From positions 367,264 to 431,263 of the forward strand of contig JADAKE010000016.1 of the NCBI GenBank assembly GCA_015680865.1: a DNA stretch of 64,000 nucleotides. The letters run 5' to 3'. Below, piece by piece: positions 30,841 to 39,997 of the stretch. The stretch is from Enterococcus lacertideformus (GTDB lineage: Bacteria > Bacillota > Bacilli > Lactobacillales > Enterococcaceae). The position numbers and the translations under genes are program-made. The notes below the pieces were generated by a model. That model was not told the DNA's origin. It was given only the letters and a program-made list of their open reading frames with translations, and ran no database searches. Each line of letters starts with the position of its first letter. The stretch's first letter is position 1.

Positions 30841-31785
30841 ATGAAACGAAAAACGAAATTATTCACAATGATTTTTACTGTTTTACTGATGAGTATCTTA
30901 AGTGCTTGCTCTTCATCTGACCATCAAGATTCCTCTGCTCAAAAAACTGATCAAGCTACACACACCATTACTGATTCATTGGGTCACAAGGTCAAGATTC
31001 CCAATGAACCAAAACGAATTATCGGGAGTTATCTAGAAGATTATCTGATCGCTTTAGGAGAAAAACCTATCGCTCAGTGGACTGTTGGAAGTGGCTCCAT
31101 CCAAACTTATTTACAAGATGATCTTAAAGATATTCCTACGATTTCTTACGACTTGCCTTATGAAAAAGTACTGAGTTTTGAACCAGATCTTTTGTTGATT
31201 TCTTCTTCTGCCATAGTGGAAGGTGGTAAATATGAACAGTACAGTAAAATTGCTCCCACATATGTTGTAAAAAATGGGAACGATATCACTTGGGAAGAAC
31301 AGCTAAAGGATGTTGGGAAAGCTTTGAATAAAGAAAAAGAAGCAAAAAAAATTATTTCTGATTACCAAAGCGAAGCAAAAAAAACCAGAGAAGAGTTAGC
31401 AGATAAAATTAGTGGAAAAACCGCCGCTGTCTTATGGATAACGAATAACTCTGCTTTTATGGTTAGTAAAACACGATCAAGTGGTCGTATCATTTATGAC
31501 GACCTAAAATTTGATGTTCCATCTTTAGTAACTGAAATTTCTAAAGATGCTACCTCTGACTGGTCAGCTGTCTCTTCTGAAAAATTAGCAGAATTAGATG
31601 CCGATTATATTATTTTGGTCAACAGTGATAAAAAAGCCTCCATGTTCAATGAAGCAACTTGGCAAAACCTAAAAGCAGTGAAAGAAAATCATGTTTTGGA
31701 ATTTGATCCAAAATCAAGTTGGTTATATAATGGGCCAATTGCTAGTCAAAATATGATCAATGATATCAAAACCAATTTAAACTAA
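30841..31785 (+). CDS. Iron-siderophore substrate-binding lipoprotein
   Basis: 314-residue FepB/FhuD-type binding protein. Start ATG 30841 is set by the GGGAGG site; a longer frame begins at a TTG inside the -35 box. Signal peptide with lipobox LSACSS (Cys about residue 21). The two-lobed domain has PKRIIGSYLEDYLIALGEKP and, after a long helix, DWSAVSSEKLAELDADYIIL. It would capture ferric siderophore at the membrane surface for the importer transcribed the other way. Intact. Confidence 0.9.
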   Translation: MKRKTKLFTMIFTVLLMSILSACSSSDHQDSSAQKTDQATHTITDSLGHKVKIPNEPKRIIGSYLEDYLIALGEKPIAQWTVGSGSIQTYLQDDLKDIPTISYDLPYEKVLSFEPDLLLISSSAIVEGGKYEQYSKIAPTYVVKNGNDITWEEQLKDVGKALNKEKEAKKIISDYQSEAKKTREELADKISGKTAAVLWITNNSAFMVSKTRSSGRIIYDDLKFDVPSLVTEISKDATSDWSAVSSEKLAELDADYIILVNSDKKASMFNEATWQNLKAVKENHVLEFDPKSSWLYNGPIASQNMINDIKTNLN

Positions 31786-31796
31786 CTATTCGCCCT

Positions 31797-31840
31797 AAAA
31801 ACAGACAAATGTAAAAGATCTTTTACGTTTGTCTGTTTTT
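31797..31840. terminator. Bidirectional terminator after the binding-protein gene
   Basis: AAAAACAGACAAA-GTAAAAG hairpin, almost perfectly palindromic over 44 bp, with T-runs on both strands. Serves the + strand gene and the minus-strand folA. Confidence 0.85.
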
Positions 31841-31867
31841 AGCAATCATTCCCTTTATTTTGCCTAC

Positions 31868-32362
31868 TCAAATTTTTCTTTGCCATTTCTGAAAACGATG
31901 AGGATATACATTTTCTTGAGTTACGATTCCTTCATGTTACTCGACTAATTCAAAATTTGAAAAATCAATCTCACCAATAAATGTATCACCTTCAAACTCC
32001 CCATCAATCAATGTTCGCCAAATAATTCCTGTTTCTGGCAACAATTCTTGAAAAATCCGACTACCTCCTGATACATAGATATCTTCTGAGATATTTTTTG
32101 TGTATGTTAATAGTTCGTCAATCGAATGAAGAACTTCTGCATTTTTTTCTACCTTAAACTCCTTTTGTGTAGTCAAAACAATAATATGACGATAAGGTAA
32201 AGATAAATTCCCCATACCCTCATATGTCTTTCTCCCCATCACAAGTATTTTATCCATAGTATGTTCTCTAAAAAAACGCATATCATTTGGTAGTTTCCAT
32301 GGAAGCAATCCATCTTTTCCTATTAATCCATTTTTATCTTGAGCCCACATTGCAATAAACAT
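31868..32362 (-). pseudogene. folA: Dihydrofolate reductase with premature stop at codon 142
   Basis: DHFR reduces dihydrofolate for thymidylate and purine synthesis and is the trimethoprim target. The sequence is a standard DHFR (MFIAMWAQDKNGLIGKDGLLPWKL, GRKTYEGMG, DIYVSGGSRIF) but TAA at 31937-31939 stops it after 141 residues (...FELVE). The same frame then continues HEGIVTQENVYPHRFQKWQ to a normal stop at 31868, giving 164 codons. The lost part includes the C-terminal strands of the core sheet, so the short form is unlikely to work. For a usually essential gene this is surprising; a single miscalled base is a serious alternative. No thyA lies beside it. Confidence 0.85.
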
Positions 32363-32433
32363 GACCTTCCTCCTCTCATCCCCATGGGGATATCATACAC
32401 GCACAGAAAATACTAAACCAATACCAAATACCC

Positions 32434-32469
32434 AAAAAAAGACTGTAACATACCATGATGTCCAGTCTT
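32434..32469 (-). terminator. Terminator after rpmG
   Basis: Minus-strand stem GACTG / CAGTC (with an AAGACTGGACATCATGG loop side) followed by seven T. Placed about 50 bp after the rpmG stop. Confidence 0.6.
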
Positions 32470-32519
32470 CTCACAAGTCTTATTCATGAAAAAAATGAAT
32501 TCAGAACTCGTTTTATTTT

Positions 32520-32669
32520 TTATTTAGTTTCACGGTGTAAAGTAACTTTACGTTCGCGTGGGCAATATTTTTGTTTTTCCAAACGATCAGGGTTGTTACG
32601 TTTGTTTTTGCTTGTTAAGTAGTTACGTTCTTTGCAAGAAGTACACTCTAAAGTAATGTTTACGCGCAT
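32520..32669 (-). CDS. rpmG: 50S ribosomal protein L33
   Basis: 49 residues: [20 protein letters not shown] ... [20 protein letters not shown] zinc-type N-terminal CTSC pair is present, while the second pair keeps only one Cys (YCPRER), the usual form of this enterococcal paralogue. GGGAGG ribosome site 7 bp upstream. Single-gene unit. Confidence 0.95.
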   Translation of the reverse strand: MRVNITLECTSCKERNYLTSKNKRNNPDRLEKQKYCPRERKVTLHRETK

Positions 32670-32911
32670 ATTTTTCCCTCCCATGTTTTACTAGAATACT
32701 CTAAGATGACTCTCAGACTTGACTATCTTACCATAATTTAAAAACTTTTACTAGCTTTATTATAAAATTTGTTAAGTAATATTACTTGACGAAATTTCAA
32801 TTACTGATATTCAGTAAACAGAATCTTTTTCTTTTTTGGCAATTGAGCTTACACTTAAAATAGAAGAAAAATATATTCTATTTTAAGGAGGGCAATCTTA
32901 TACCATGGAAT

Positions 32912-33331
32912 ATGAAAGACTATCCACCTGCTATGAAAAAATTAGAAGAACTAGTTCGAAAAAAAGCAATTGATATCGGTAATGCCTTACTTGCAGATGG
33001 CTATCCAGATGATAGAGCCATTCCTATTGCAATTAAACAAGCAGAAGAATGGTATGAAAACGCAGATAACTCAGTGAAAAAAATTTTTTCAAAAGAAAAA
33101 AATCCCACTAAGCAAGATACGCATGGCACAAATACACGAGCTAAAAAATTATTAAATGCTAGTGTTCTTGTAAAATTTGAGAAAAATGAGTGGGTGGTGC
33201 TTTCAGAAGGAGCAAAAAAGGCAAGTAATCGCTTTGATACAAAAGAGAAAGCGATTGAAAAAGGAAAAGAAATTGCTCAAAATAAAGGAACATCCTTGAT
33301 TATTTATAAAAAGAATAGTGAAAAAGAATAG
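32912..33331 (+). CDS. DUF2188-containing small basic protein, start codon in doubt
   Basis: 139 residues from ATG 32912 (MKDYPPAMKKLEELVRKKAI). The N-terminal segment matches a common helical module, usually read as MPW-MKDYP; the C-terminal part (KNEWVVLSEGAKKASNRFDT, KEKAIEKGKEIAQNKG) is a DUF2188 fold. In the same frame, IPWN precedes the ATG and the GGAGGG site is 8 bp from the codon ATA at 32900, where relatives would have ATG. So the native start appears to have changed ATG to ATA. An out-of-frame ATG at 32905 also competes. Function unknown. Confidence 0.75.
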   Translation: MKDYPPAMKKLEELVRKKAIDIGNALLADGYPDDRAIPIAIKQAEEWYENADNSVKKIFSKEKNPTKQDTHGTNTRAKKLLNASVLVKFEKNEWVVLSEGAKKASNRFDTKEKAIEKGKEIAQNKGTSLIIYKKNSEKE

Positions 33332-33443
33332 TGAAAAAGAAACAAAAAACTAAAAAACGTGTCTAGAGTGAAAAGTAAAGATCACATTTTTCTTATGCTC
33401 CTCCACTTAATACAAAGCTTGCGAGAAGCTGACTTTCCGTGAA

Positions 33444-33493
33444 AAGTCAAAAAAACTAAAAATACGAGAAATTATTTTGAGTTTTTTTGACTT
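33444..33493. terminator. AT-rich inverted repeat between the DUF2188 gene and asnB
   Basis: 14-bp arms AAGTCAAAAAAACT / AGTTTTTTTGACTT around a 22-nt loop. Convergent genes flank it, so it can act as a two-way terminator. Confidence 0.6.
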
Positions 33494-33558
33494 ATCTTTC
33501 AGGACAAACCATTTCTTTTCCAGTCATTTGTTCTTTATTTTTTATGAGCGATTTATTT

Positions 33559-35454
33559 TTACACCGTAATATAGTCAATTGTTTCTGGTTGAGGTACTTC
33601 TTCGTCAATAAAGAATACTTTGTACCATGTTAAGAAACTGAAAATTGTCCAAATCTTCCTTTGTTCTTCTCTACGACCTTCATGATGATCATTTAATAAA
33701 CTATTGATTTTTTCTTGATCAAAGAATTCTTTTGTAAAATCTGCGTCAAATAATTTTTTTACTTGTTTATACCCATGATCTTCTTTTAACCAAGCTTTGA
33801 TTGGTACAGGAAAACCTAATTTTACTCGATTTGACCATTCTTCTGGCAAATGCTTATTTGCTGCCTGACGGAAAATATCTTTTGTATTATTTTGGTTTAA
33901 CAAATACTTACTCGGAATTTGTTGAGCCAATTTCATCACTTCAATATCTAATAAAGGCACACGTACTTCTAGGGAACTAGCCATTGATAATTTATCTGCT
34001 TTTAACAAAATATCTTTTGGCATCCATTGATGAAGATCCACGTACTGCATTTTATTTATTTCGTCTTCAATTCCTTCTGTTTTAGCGTAATGAACAGACA
34101 TAATCTCATTGACAGACGGCGCTTGTTGATACTCTTTTGTCAAGATAGCTGCTGCTTCATCTTCGTCAAACACACGAGCATGTCCAATAAAATATTCTTT
34201 TGCTGGAGCTAAAGACTCATACAAATGGATTCTGCCATGAAAATTTCTCATTTTGCCAATTTTTCGGCCTAAGTTATAGCGTGTTCCTTTGGGCAGTTTC
34301 TTTAATCCTTGTGCAATGACTCGAATGAATTTTGAATTTGTATGGAAACCATAAGTTTGATATCCAGCAAACAATTCATCAGCTCCTTCACCAGACTGAA
34401 CGACACGTACACTTTTTGAAGCTAAATTCGCTAAAAAGTAGAGTGGCACACAAGAAGGATTAGAATCAGGCTCATCCAAATGATATTGAATCAATGGAAA
34501 AGCTTTAAAGGACATGTCGCCATCAATTACAGCTGCTGTATTATCTAAATCCAACAACTCTGTTAACTTTCTCGCTTCAATCGCTTCATTATAAGTTTTA
34601 TCGTCAAATCCGATTGAAAAAGAATGGTCTGGTTTTAACACAGAAGTCACATAACTTGAATCAACCCCACTTGATAAGAAAGAGCCAACTTCCACATCAC
34701 TGATAGTGTGAGCAGCGATTGAAGCTTTTACTGTTTCATCAATCTTTTCGATCCATTCTTGTCGCGAATGATGCTGTTTTGCTTCAAAATCAGCATCCCA
34801 ATATTGTTGAATATCCAAATGACCGTCTTTATAAGTAAAATAATGTCCTTCTGGTAAACGATGAACACCTTTGAAGAATGTTTCCCCATTCAATGGAGAA
34901 TATTGAAACGTCATATAAGGTTTTAATGCTGCTTTATTCAACTCTTTATGAAAATCTGGATGTGGTAAAAAACTCTTGATTTCTGAGCCAAACATGAATG
35001 TACCATTCATTTCGGTATAATAATAAGGCTTAATCCCGAAATGATCACGTGCACCGAACAGCTCATTTTTTTCATTGTCCCAGATAGCAAAAGCAAACAT
35101 ACCGCGCACCTTTTGTAACAAAGCAGTGCCCCATTCTTCATATCCATGTAGCAAGACTTCAGTATCCGCATGTGTTTGAAAAATATGCCCAGCCGCAATC
35201 AATTCTTCTCTAAGTGGCTGATAATTATAAATCTCTCCATTAAAAATGATGATTTTTGTTTGATCCTCATTATAAATAGGCTGCGTACCGCCTTCTAAAT
35301 CGATGATACTTAATCTTCTAAATCCTAAGGCAACATGATGATCAATATACTCACCTGAACTATTAGGTCCTCGATGAACAATACGATCCATCATAGCATT
35401 TACTATTGCTTTTTTATTATCTTTGTCATTGACAAATCCTACAATTCCGCACAT
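33559..35454 (-). CDS. asnB: Glutamine-hydrolysing asparagine synthetase
   Basis: 631 residues. N-terminal glutaminase domain begins MCGIVGFVNDKDNKKAIVN with nucleophile Cys2; the synthetase domain has the pyrophosphate-binding SSGVDSSYVTSVL (about residues 258-270), and DKLSMASSLEVRVPLLD (about 485-501). Makes asparagine; paralogues in Gram-positives also amidate cell-wall meso-DAP, but enterococci use Lys, so the amino acid role is preferred. Monocistronic. The ribosome site is weak (AGGATG). Intact. Confidence 0.93.
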   Translation of the reverse strand: MCGIVGFVNDKDNKKAIVNAMMDRIVHRGPNSSGEYIDHHVALGFRRLSIIDLEGGTQPIYNEDQTKIIIFNGEIYNYQPLREELIAAGHIFQTHADTEVLLHGYEEWGTALLQKVRGMFAFAIWDNEKNELFGARDHFGIKPYYYTEMNGTFMFGSEIKSFLPHPDFHKELNKAALKPYMTFQYSPLNGETFFKGVHRLPEGHYFTYKDGHLDIQQYWDADFEAKQHHSRQEWIEKIDETVKASIAAHTISDVEVGSFLSSGVDSSYVTSVLKPDHSFSIGFDDKTYNEAIEARKLTELLDLDNTAAVIDGDMSFKAFPLIQYHLDEPDSNPSCVPLYFLANLASKSVRVVQSGEGADELFAGYQTYGFHTNSKFIRVIAQGLKKLPKGTRYNLGRKIGKMRNFHGRIHLYESLAPAKEYFIGHARVFDEDEAAAILTKEYQQAPSVNEIMSVHYAKTEGIEDEINKMQYVDLHQWMPKDILLKADKLSMASSLEVRVPLLDIEVMKLAQQIPSKYLLNQNNTKDIFRQAANKHLPEEWSNRVKLGFPVPIKAWLKEDHGYKQVKKLFDADFTKEFFDQEKINSLLNDHHEGRREEQRKIWTIFSFLTWYKVFFIDEEVPQPETIDYITV

Positions 35455-36677
35455 CTACTTTTTTCACATCCTAAATAATAATTACAGTTCCATTTATTTC
35501 ACACATAGCATCTTATCATAGAGGCTACTAAAGGGCTAAATGATATCTCTCTTACATTTTCGTCACATAAAAATACAACAAAATTTTTCATGGCTTTCAT
35601 AAAAAAGTGGTACTTACAACTAATTTACCATGTTTTCTCTTACGAAGCTATCTTAATTAATGAAGAGATAGAAAAATATTATTTATTATTTAATCATTAA
35701 TATAATCTGGATTTCCCCTCATCACTTAACTATTGTACTTTCACTCTATTTTTGCTAGTTTGCAAAATTTTATAGTGATTTAACTATATTTAATAATTAT
35801 AGATTTATGCGATAATTTTTACATTTATACGACATGAGATCATTTGACTAATTAAGCTATACTGTTAACAGGATTCAATAATAATCGACAATACTTTTTA
35901 TTGGTGAATAATATGAGCTAAAGTATGTCTAGAAATAGGAATTGCTTAGAAAAATCCGTGATAAAGTTTTTTTCAAAATGATTAAATTAGAGCTTTTTCG
36001 CCAGATAGAAATCAATCACTTAAGTCTTTTCAGAATCCATTAGACAATTACATTAACTGATATACTCACAAAAGAAATAAGATAAGAATGAATTGATCTG
36101 TCGCCAAATAAGTATTGGAAGCAACCCATTTAAAAAAGTTCAACTTTTGAGATTCAGTTCATCGGAGAGGCTATTTTTATAAAAGTAGATAGATATTATT
36201 AATTTGTACATCGTTCACTAATCAATCGAACACAACGTAAAACAAGATTATGTTTACCCCACATTGGAATCTCACAACAAGATATCTTCTGAATATTCTT
36301 TCCTAAATACGAATAAAAATAGGATCAAAATACAAACTATATTTTTCCTTTTCATCCCTCCGAATAGAGTCATTAAGTAGTTAAACTTTTTTCTTAGCTA
36401 CTAATACAAGTGAGGTCTATACATAATTATTTAGTAGCAAGAAATAAGCAGATATTTTTCTAAATTTGAGAGGAAATACAAAAGCTAGTTTTTTGATATT
36501 AATTGTTACCTACTTGGAGTTTCTCAAACTTTTAATAAATTTCGGCTTGTTTTTCAAAGGGGTGGCTTTTATTTCACCATCTATTCATTTTTATACATGC
36601 TAAAGAGCCTAAGACAACCTTTCCTCTTAGGCTCAAGTTTACTAACGTGAATGTTTATAGGATAAAAATTATAAATA
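35455..36677. other. 1.2-kb gene-free, AT-rich stretch
   Basis: No supportable coding frame, RNA gene or mobile-element end was found on either strand. Near its right end, 36602-36634 holds a hairpin (GAGCCTAAGA / TCTTAGGCTC plus TTT on the minus strand) that terminates the membrane-protein gene at 36678. The length and lack of frames suggest eroded former genes. Confidence 0.6.
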
Positions 36678-36941
36678 TTAACCAAGTCCAAAATACAATA
36701 TTGTAAAGTACCCTACCGGTAAAGCATTCAACAATAATCCTATTATTGCAATTATTTTATTAAGCTGACTACCACTTTTTTTAATCAACCAAATAGAAAT
36801 TATAGATCCTACTACTCCAATAATTAATAAAGGTGTAATATCAGAAAATAGCATTCTAAACCAATCCGTAAACATTCCTATAATTACTATAAACCCCATC
36901 AATACACTAATGATACTTATAAAATTAATTTTTTTATCCAT
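36678..36941 (-). CDS. Small four-helix membrane protein of unknown function
   Basis: 87 residues from ATG 36941 (MDKKINFISIISVLMGFIVI), chosen for the AAGGAGG site 6 bp upstream. Three to four hydrophobic helices: about 6-25, 35-55 (ITPLLIIGVVGSIISIWLI) and 64-86 (IIAIIGLLLNALPVGYFTIL). Pattern resembles small DUF-type enterococcal membrane proteins; no family assigned. Alone between a gene-free region and a decayed tRNA. Confidence 0.65.
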   Translation of the reverse strand: MDKKINFISIISVLMGFIVIIGMFTDWFRMLFSDITPLLIIGVVGSIISIWLIKKSGSQLNKIIAIIGLLLNALPVGYFTILYFGLG

Positions 36942-36974
36942 AAGAATCCTCCTTATTTTCAATTAAATTATAAT

Positions 36975-37046
36975 ATACCCTGTAGGATTCGAATCTACGA
37001 ACGGACGGTTACAAGCCATCTGTTCTAATCAACTGAGCTAAGGATA
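36975..37046 (-). pseudogene. Decayed tRNA-Thr (TGT)
   Basis: The minus strand reads as a tRNA with anticodon loop CTTGTAA (anticodon TGT, Thr) on a GATGG/CCGTC stem and a TTCGAAT T-loop. Mismatches break the D-stem (GCTC/GAAC), the T-stem (last pair A-C) and one acceptor pair, and no CCA is encoded. Several differences from a normal Thr tRNA are G to A or C to T. It is probably a degenerate copy, not a working tRNA. Confidence 0.6.
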
Positions 37047-37555
37047 CTTAAAAGATCTCGTAGGAAGATAAGCTGTTGAAAACGCACATATTAAAACAGA
37101 TAAAGAATAGGTTCTTCCCACGATATCTATTTAAGAATACTAAATTTTTATCAAAATATATTTTTTTTATTTTTATTTTATTCAAAAAAAAATAAGTGGA
37201 TTGAATCTATACATATAAGTTAGTTTAGAGTCCAATAGCCACCCTAAAAAATTAAAAAAAAACAAAAGTTACACATCTATTATTTTTGATTGTATTGCTT
37301 CTTTCCAAATCATAACTAGTAATCCTATGAAATTAGTTTTTGTTCCAAGCTAAGAAGTCCTAGACATTGAAGATAGAAGAAAAGAGAAATTTTACTTTGA
37401 CTTTGGAGTGGTCTAACATCGATTTTAAAAATAAAACGCTCAATATTACTAAAGCTACGACATGAGAATATTCAAATGATTTCAAGTCTTGCAAATTATA
37501 TGAAAGAATTAATGGTATAATATCAAAAAATGGTGCTAAAAGAAGTATTCTTTTT
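37047..37555. other. Gene-free AT-rich stretch
   Basis: No coding frame or structured element supportable between the decayed tRNA-Thr and the tRNA-Ser terminator. Confidence 0.6.
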
Positions 37556-37593
37556 AAAAAAAAGAGAGCTATCCAACGTTTGTTGGATAGCTC
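37556..37593 (-). terminator. Terminator after tRNA-Ser
   Basis: Perfect 12-bp stem GAGCTATCCAAC / GTTGGATAGCTC with a 4-nt loop, followed by eight T on the minus strand. Confidence 0.85.
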
Positions 37594-37609
37594 TGAAGCG
37601 TTGATATAA

Positions 37610-37696
37610 GGAAGGTACGGGACTTGAACCCGTGCACCAGTATAAACCGGCTCGCCGGATTTCGAGTCCGGTGCATTACCACTCTGCCAACCTTCC
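37610..37696 (-). tRNA. tRNA-Ser (anticodon CGA)
   Basis: 87-nt class II tRNA. Acceptor GGAAGGT/ACCTTCC pairs fully; anticodon stem CCGGA/TCCGG with loop CTCGAAA gives CGA, decoding UCG; a long variable arm (CGAGCCGGTTTATACTGG...) and T-loop GTTCAAGTC are present. CCA is not encoded. It has its own terminator downstream. Confidence 0.95.
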
Positions 37697-37892
37697 GTAC
37701 ATATTATTTTTAAACTTTTTTAGTAAAAAGTCAAGTGCATTTACAAATAGAACGCAAAAATCAGCATGTTTTTTGCGGAAGAGCAAAAAAAAAAACACAA
37801 GAATCATTTGCCCCATCCTCCCAGAAGCCGCTATTGGAAAAGTAACTAGAGAAAGAGTGTTTGAATGAGCCTTGTGCTATTTAAGAATACGT

Positions 37893-38459
37893 CTAGCGTA
37901 TTGTTTCAGGATTTTCTAAAGCAAGAATAGAGTCAGTCGTCTGCTTGATAAACGAAATAATCTGATCTTCTGTCGGGTGTATGATATTTGAAGACATTAA
38001 CGATGCAATCCCCGTTACTGCTACCCATGTCCCAGTGTGTAAAGCATCAATATATTCATCTGATAACTGACTGTAGTGATGATCTTCTTTTACTATTTCA
38101 CGGAAATAGTTGTAAGAAAAATCATGCATCTTTTGTCCATCGCCATGTTCGTCAATATATAACGCCATGTAGAGACTATGATGTTTTTTCGCAAAATAAA
38201 TATAATTCAAACCAAGGTCGATAATCTTATCACCAGTACGCTCTACTGGAAAAACCGTTTCTTTCAGTTGTTCAAAAATAGAATCTAATAAAGTATTTTT
38301 TAAATCTTCCATGTTTTTGAATTCTAAATAAATAGGTTGAGTTGATATACCCATTTTTTTAGCAATATTTCTTGCAGTGAACCCTTTAAAACCTTCCTTG
38401 GCAACAACATCATAAGCAGCTTTTAGAATTTGATCTTTGGTATATACTTTTCTTCTCAT
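37893..38459 (-). CDS. TetR/AcrR-family regulator
   Basis: 188 residues from ATG 38459 (MRRKVYTKDQILKAAYDVVA), chosen for the GGGGGAG site; the open frame runs 23 codons further up. N-terminal HTH: GFTARNIAKKMGISTQPIYL. The C-terminal ligand domain (FAKKHHSLYMALYID...) is not diagnostic. It stands alone; the next gene, the VTT protein 0.85 kb away on the other strand, is the nearest candidate target. CAATA...TATTG arms near 38481-38500 might be its operator. Confidence 0.85.
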   Translation of the reverse strand: MRRKVYTKDQILKAAYDVVAKEGFKGFTARNIAKKMGISTQPIYLEFKNMEDLKNTLLDSIFEQLKETVFPVERTGDKIIDLGLNYIYFAKKHHSLYMALYIDEHGDGQKMHDFSYNYFREIVKEDHHYSQLSDEYIDALHTGTWVAVTGIASLMSSNIIHPTEDQIISFIKQTTDSILALENPETIR

Positions 38460-39306
38460 TAAAACTCCCCCACTTCTTACTGCAATATATGTTGTTTTAT
38501 TGTAACCGATAGACAAGGTTTTTGGCAAATAATTTACTCAAAACGTTATATTTTAATATTTTTTCTTATTTATTTTTAACAATTACATCTTATTATTTAA
38601 AATTTGAAAAAAAAACTGGTTCCCCTTACAAAATTTGATTTGTCCACAACTCATAGTTAAACAAAAGTTTTAGTTCACGTTATAGTTAAAGAAAACAATA
38701 CATACTGTTTGTAATGATTAATTAAAACAACGTTATTTATATTTATCCTCAAAAAAGAAAGCTTTCACAAAAAAAGAGTATTTTTATCTTACTTTTACAG
38801 GCCTATTTTTCTCACTTATTGACTATTCTTTTGGAATTCATACTGAAAATTCCGGAATTTTTCTAACTTTCTCGCTTCTTTAGCAATTTTATGATTGATT
38901 ATTTAGCCTAAGTATTTTTTAATCGCATATATGAATGTTGAATTTTTGACTTTATTATCGACTTGGCTTTTTTATCGTCACAATATTTATTTAAATAAGT
39001 CTATGCTTTCCTAATTGATCTTGCCACACTGTTTATTTCTTTCACTTGACTTCCGCTCCCTTTTTCTAATTTATCATAGTTTATTTGATCGTTTTTCTGT
39101 CTCATACTTTTTATGAAATAAAAATATTTAAAGACAAAATTACATTAAATACGTCTTGAGTTGGATGTTTTTTGTGGTATTGTTCATTTATACTATTGTT
39201 AACTTACAGAATTGTTTGATTTTTGTCATATAAAATAGTGGCGCAAACGGTTAATTATGAAGTACATTATCATTATTAGAAAACGTATCGGAGGAGTTGA
39301 TAGACG
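38460..39306. other. 0.85-kb gene-free divergent region
   Basis: No coding frame supported. It holds the promoters of the TetR gene and the VTT gene. Very AT-rich and without a clear repeat. The AAAGGAG-like GGAGGAG site at 39291-39297 belongs to the next gene. Confidence 0.55.
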
Positions 39307-39903
39307 ATGAACATTGCCATGTCACGAAAATTGATTAATTTTATCTCAATTCTCGGATTGGGTGTATCGATAGCATTAACAGTTTACTTTATCAATTTAG
39401 GTGTATTTAAAGATTTGGATTCTTTAAGAGGCTTAGTTGGTGACTCAATTATTTTAGGTCCTATTATCTTTATTTTGATCCAGATCCTGCAAGTAGTCAT
39501 CCCTATCATTCCTGGCGGTATAAGTACAGCAGCTGGTGTATTGATATTTGGTCCGTATGCTGGCTTTATTTATAACTATGTAGGTATTTGTATTGGCTCG
39601 ATCATCATCTTTTTACTTGGACGCAGATATGGAAAACCGGTTATTTTAACCATGATTAGTGATAAAACTTATAATAAATATATTGGATGGATTGATAATC
39701 AAAATCGGTTCGATAAATTATTTGCATTAGCGATTTTTCTACCAATTGCGCCAGATGATGCTCTGTGTTTGATGGCTGGCTTAACGAATATCTCTGTCAA
39801 AAAATTTACTTGGATCATTCTTTTAGCAAAACCATTATCAATATTTTTGTATAGTATGGCTTTAATTTACGGCGGGCATTTCTTAAATGGTTTACTAGGA
39901 TAA
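39307..39903 (+). CDS. VTT-domain (TVP38/DedA-like) membrane protein
   Basis: 198 residues, about six hydrophobic segments. The conserved VTT core is seen: PIIPGGISTAAGVLIFGPYAG (about residues 69-89), GSIIIFLLGRRYG (about 98-110) and FALAIFLPIAPDDALCLMAG (about 139-158). Family members handle lipid or undecaprenyl phosphate movement in bacteria, but the substrate here is unknown. GGAGGAG ribosome site 9 bp upstream. Followed closely by the GDPD gene. Confidence 0.85.
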   Translation: MNIAMSRKLINFISILGLGVSIALTVYFINLGVFKDLDSLRGLVGDSIILGPIIFILIQILQVVIPIIPGGISTAAGVLIFGPYAGFIYNYVGICIGSIIIFLLGRRYGKPVILTMISDKTYNKYIGWIDNQNRFDKLFALAIFLPIAPDDALCLMAGLTNISVKKFTWIILLAKPLSIFLYSMALIYGGHFLNGLLG

Positions 39904-39997
39904 TGAACAATAAGTGAACGTATTTCGCTAAGTTATCTGCGTAGTACGCTCACTTATTTTAGTTTTTACGTTATAATTATTTATGGTAGGTGATTAC

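Noticed and set aside
37800..37860. Possible gene between tRNA-Ser and TetR
   Set aside because: The open frame on the + strand starts inside the tRNA and has no ribosome site.
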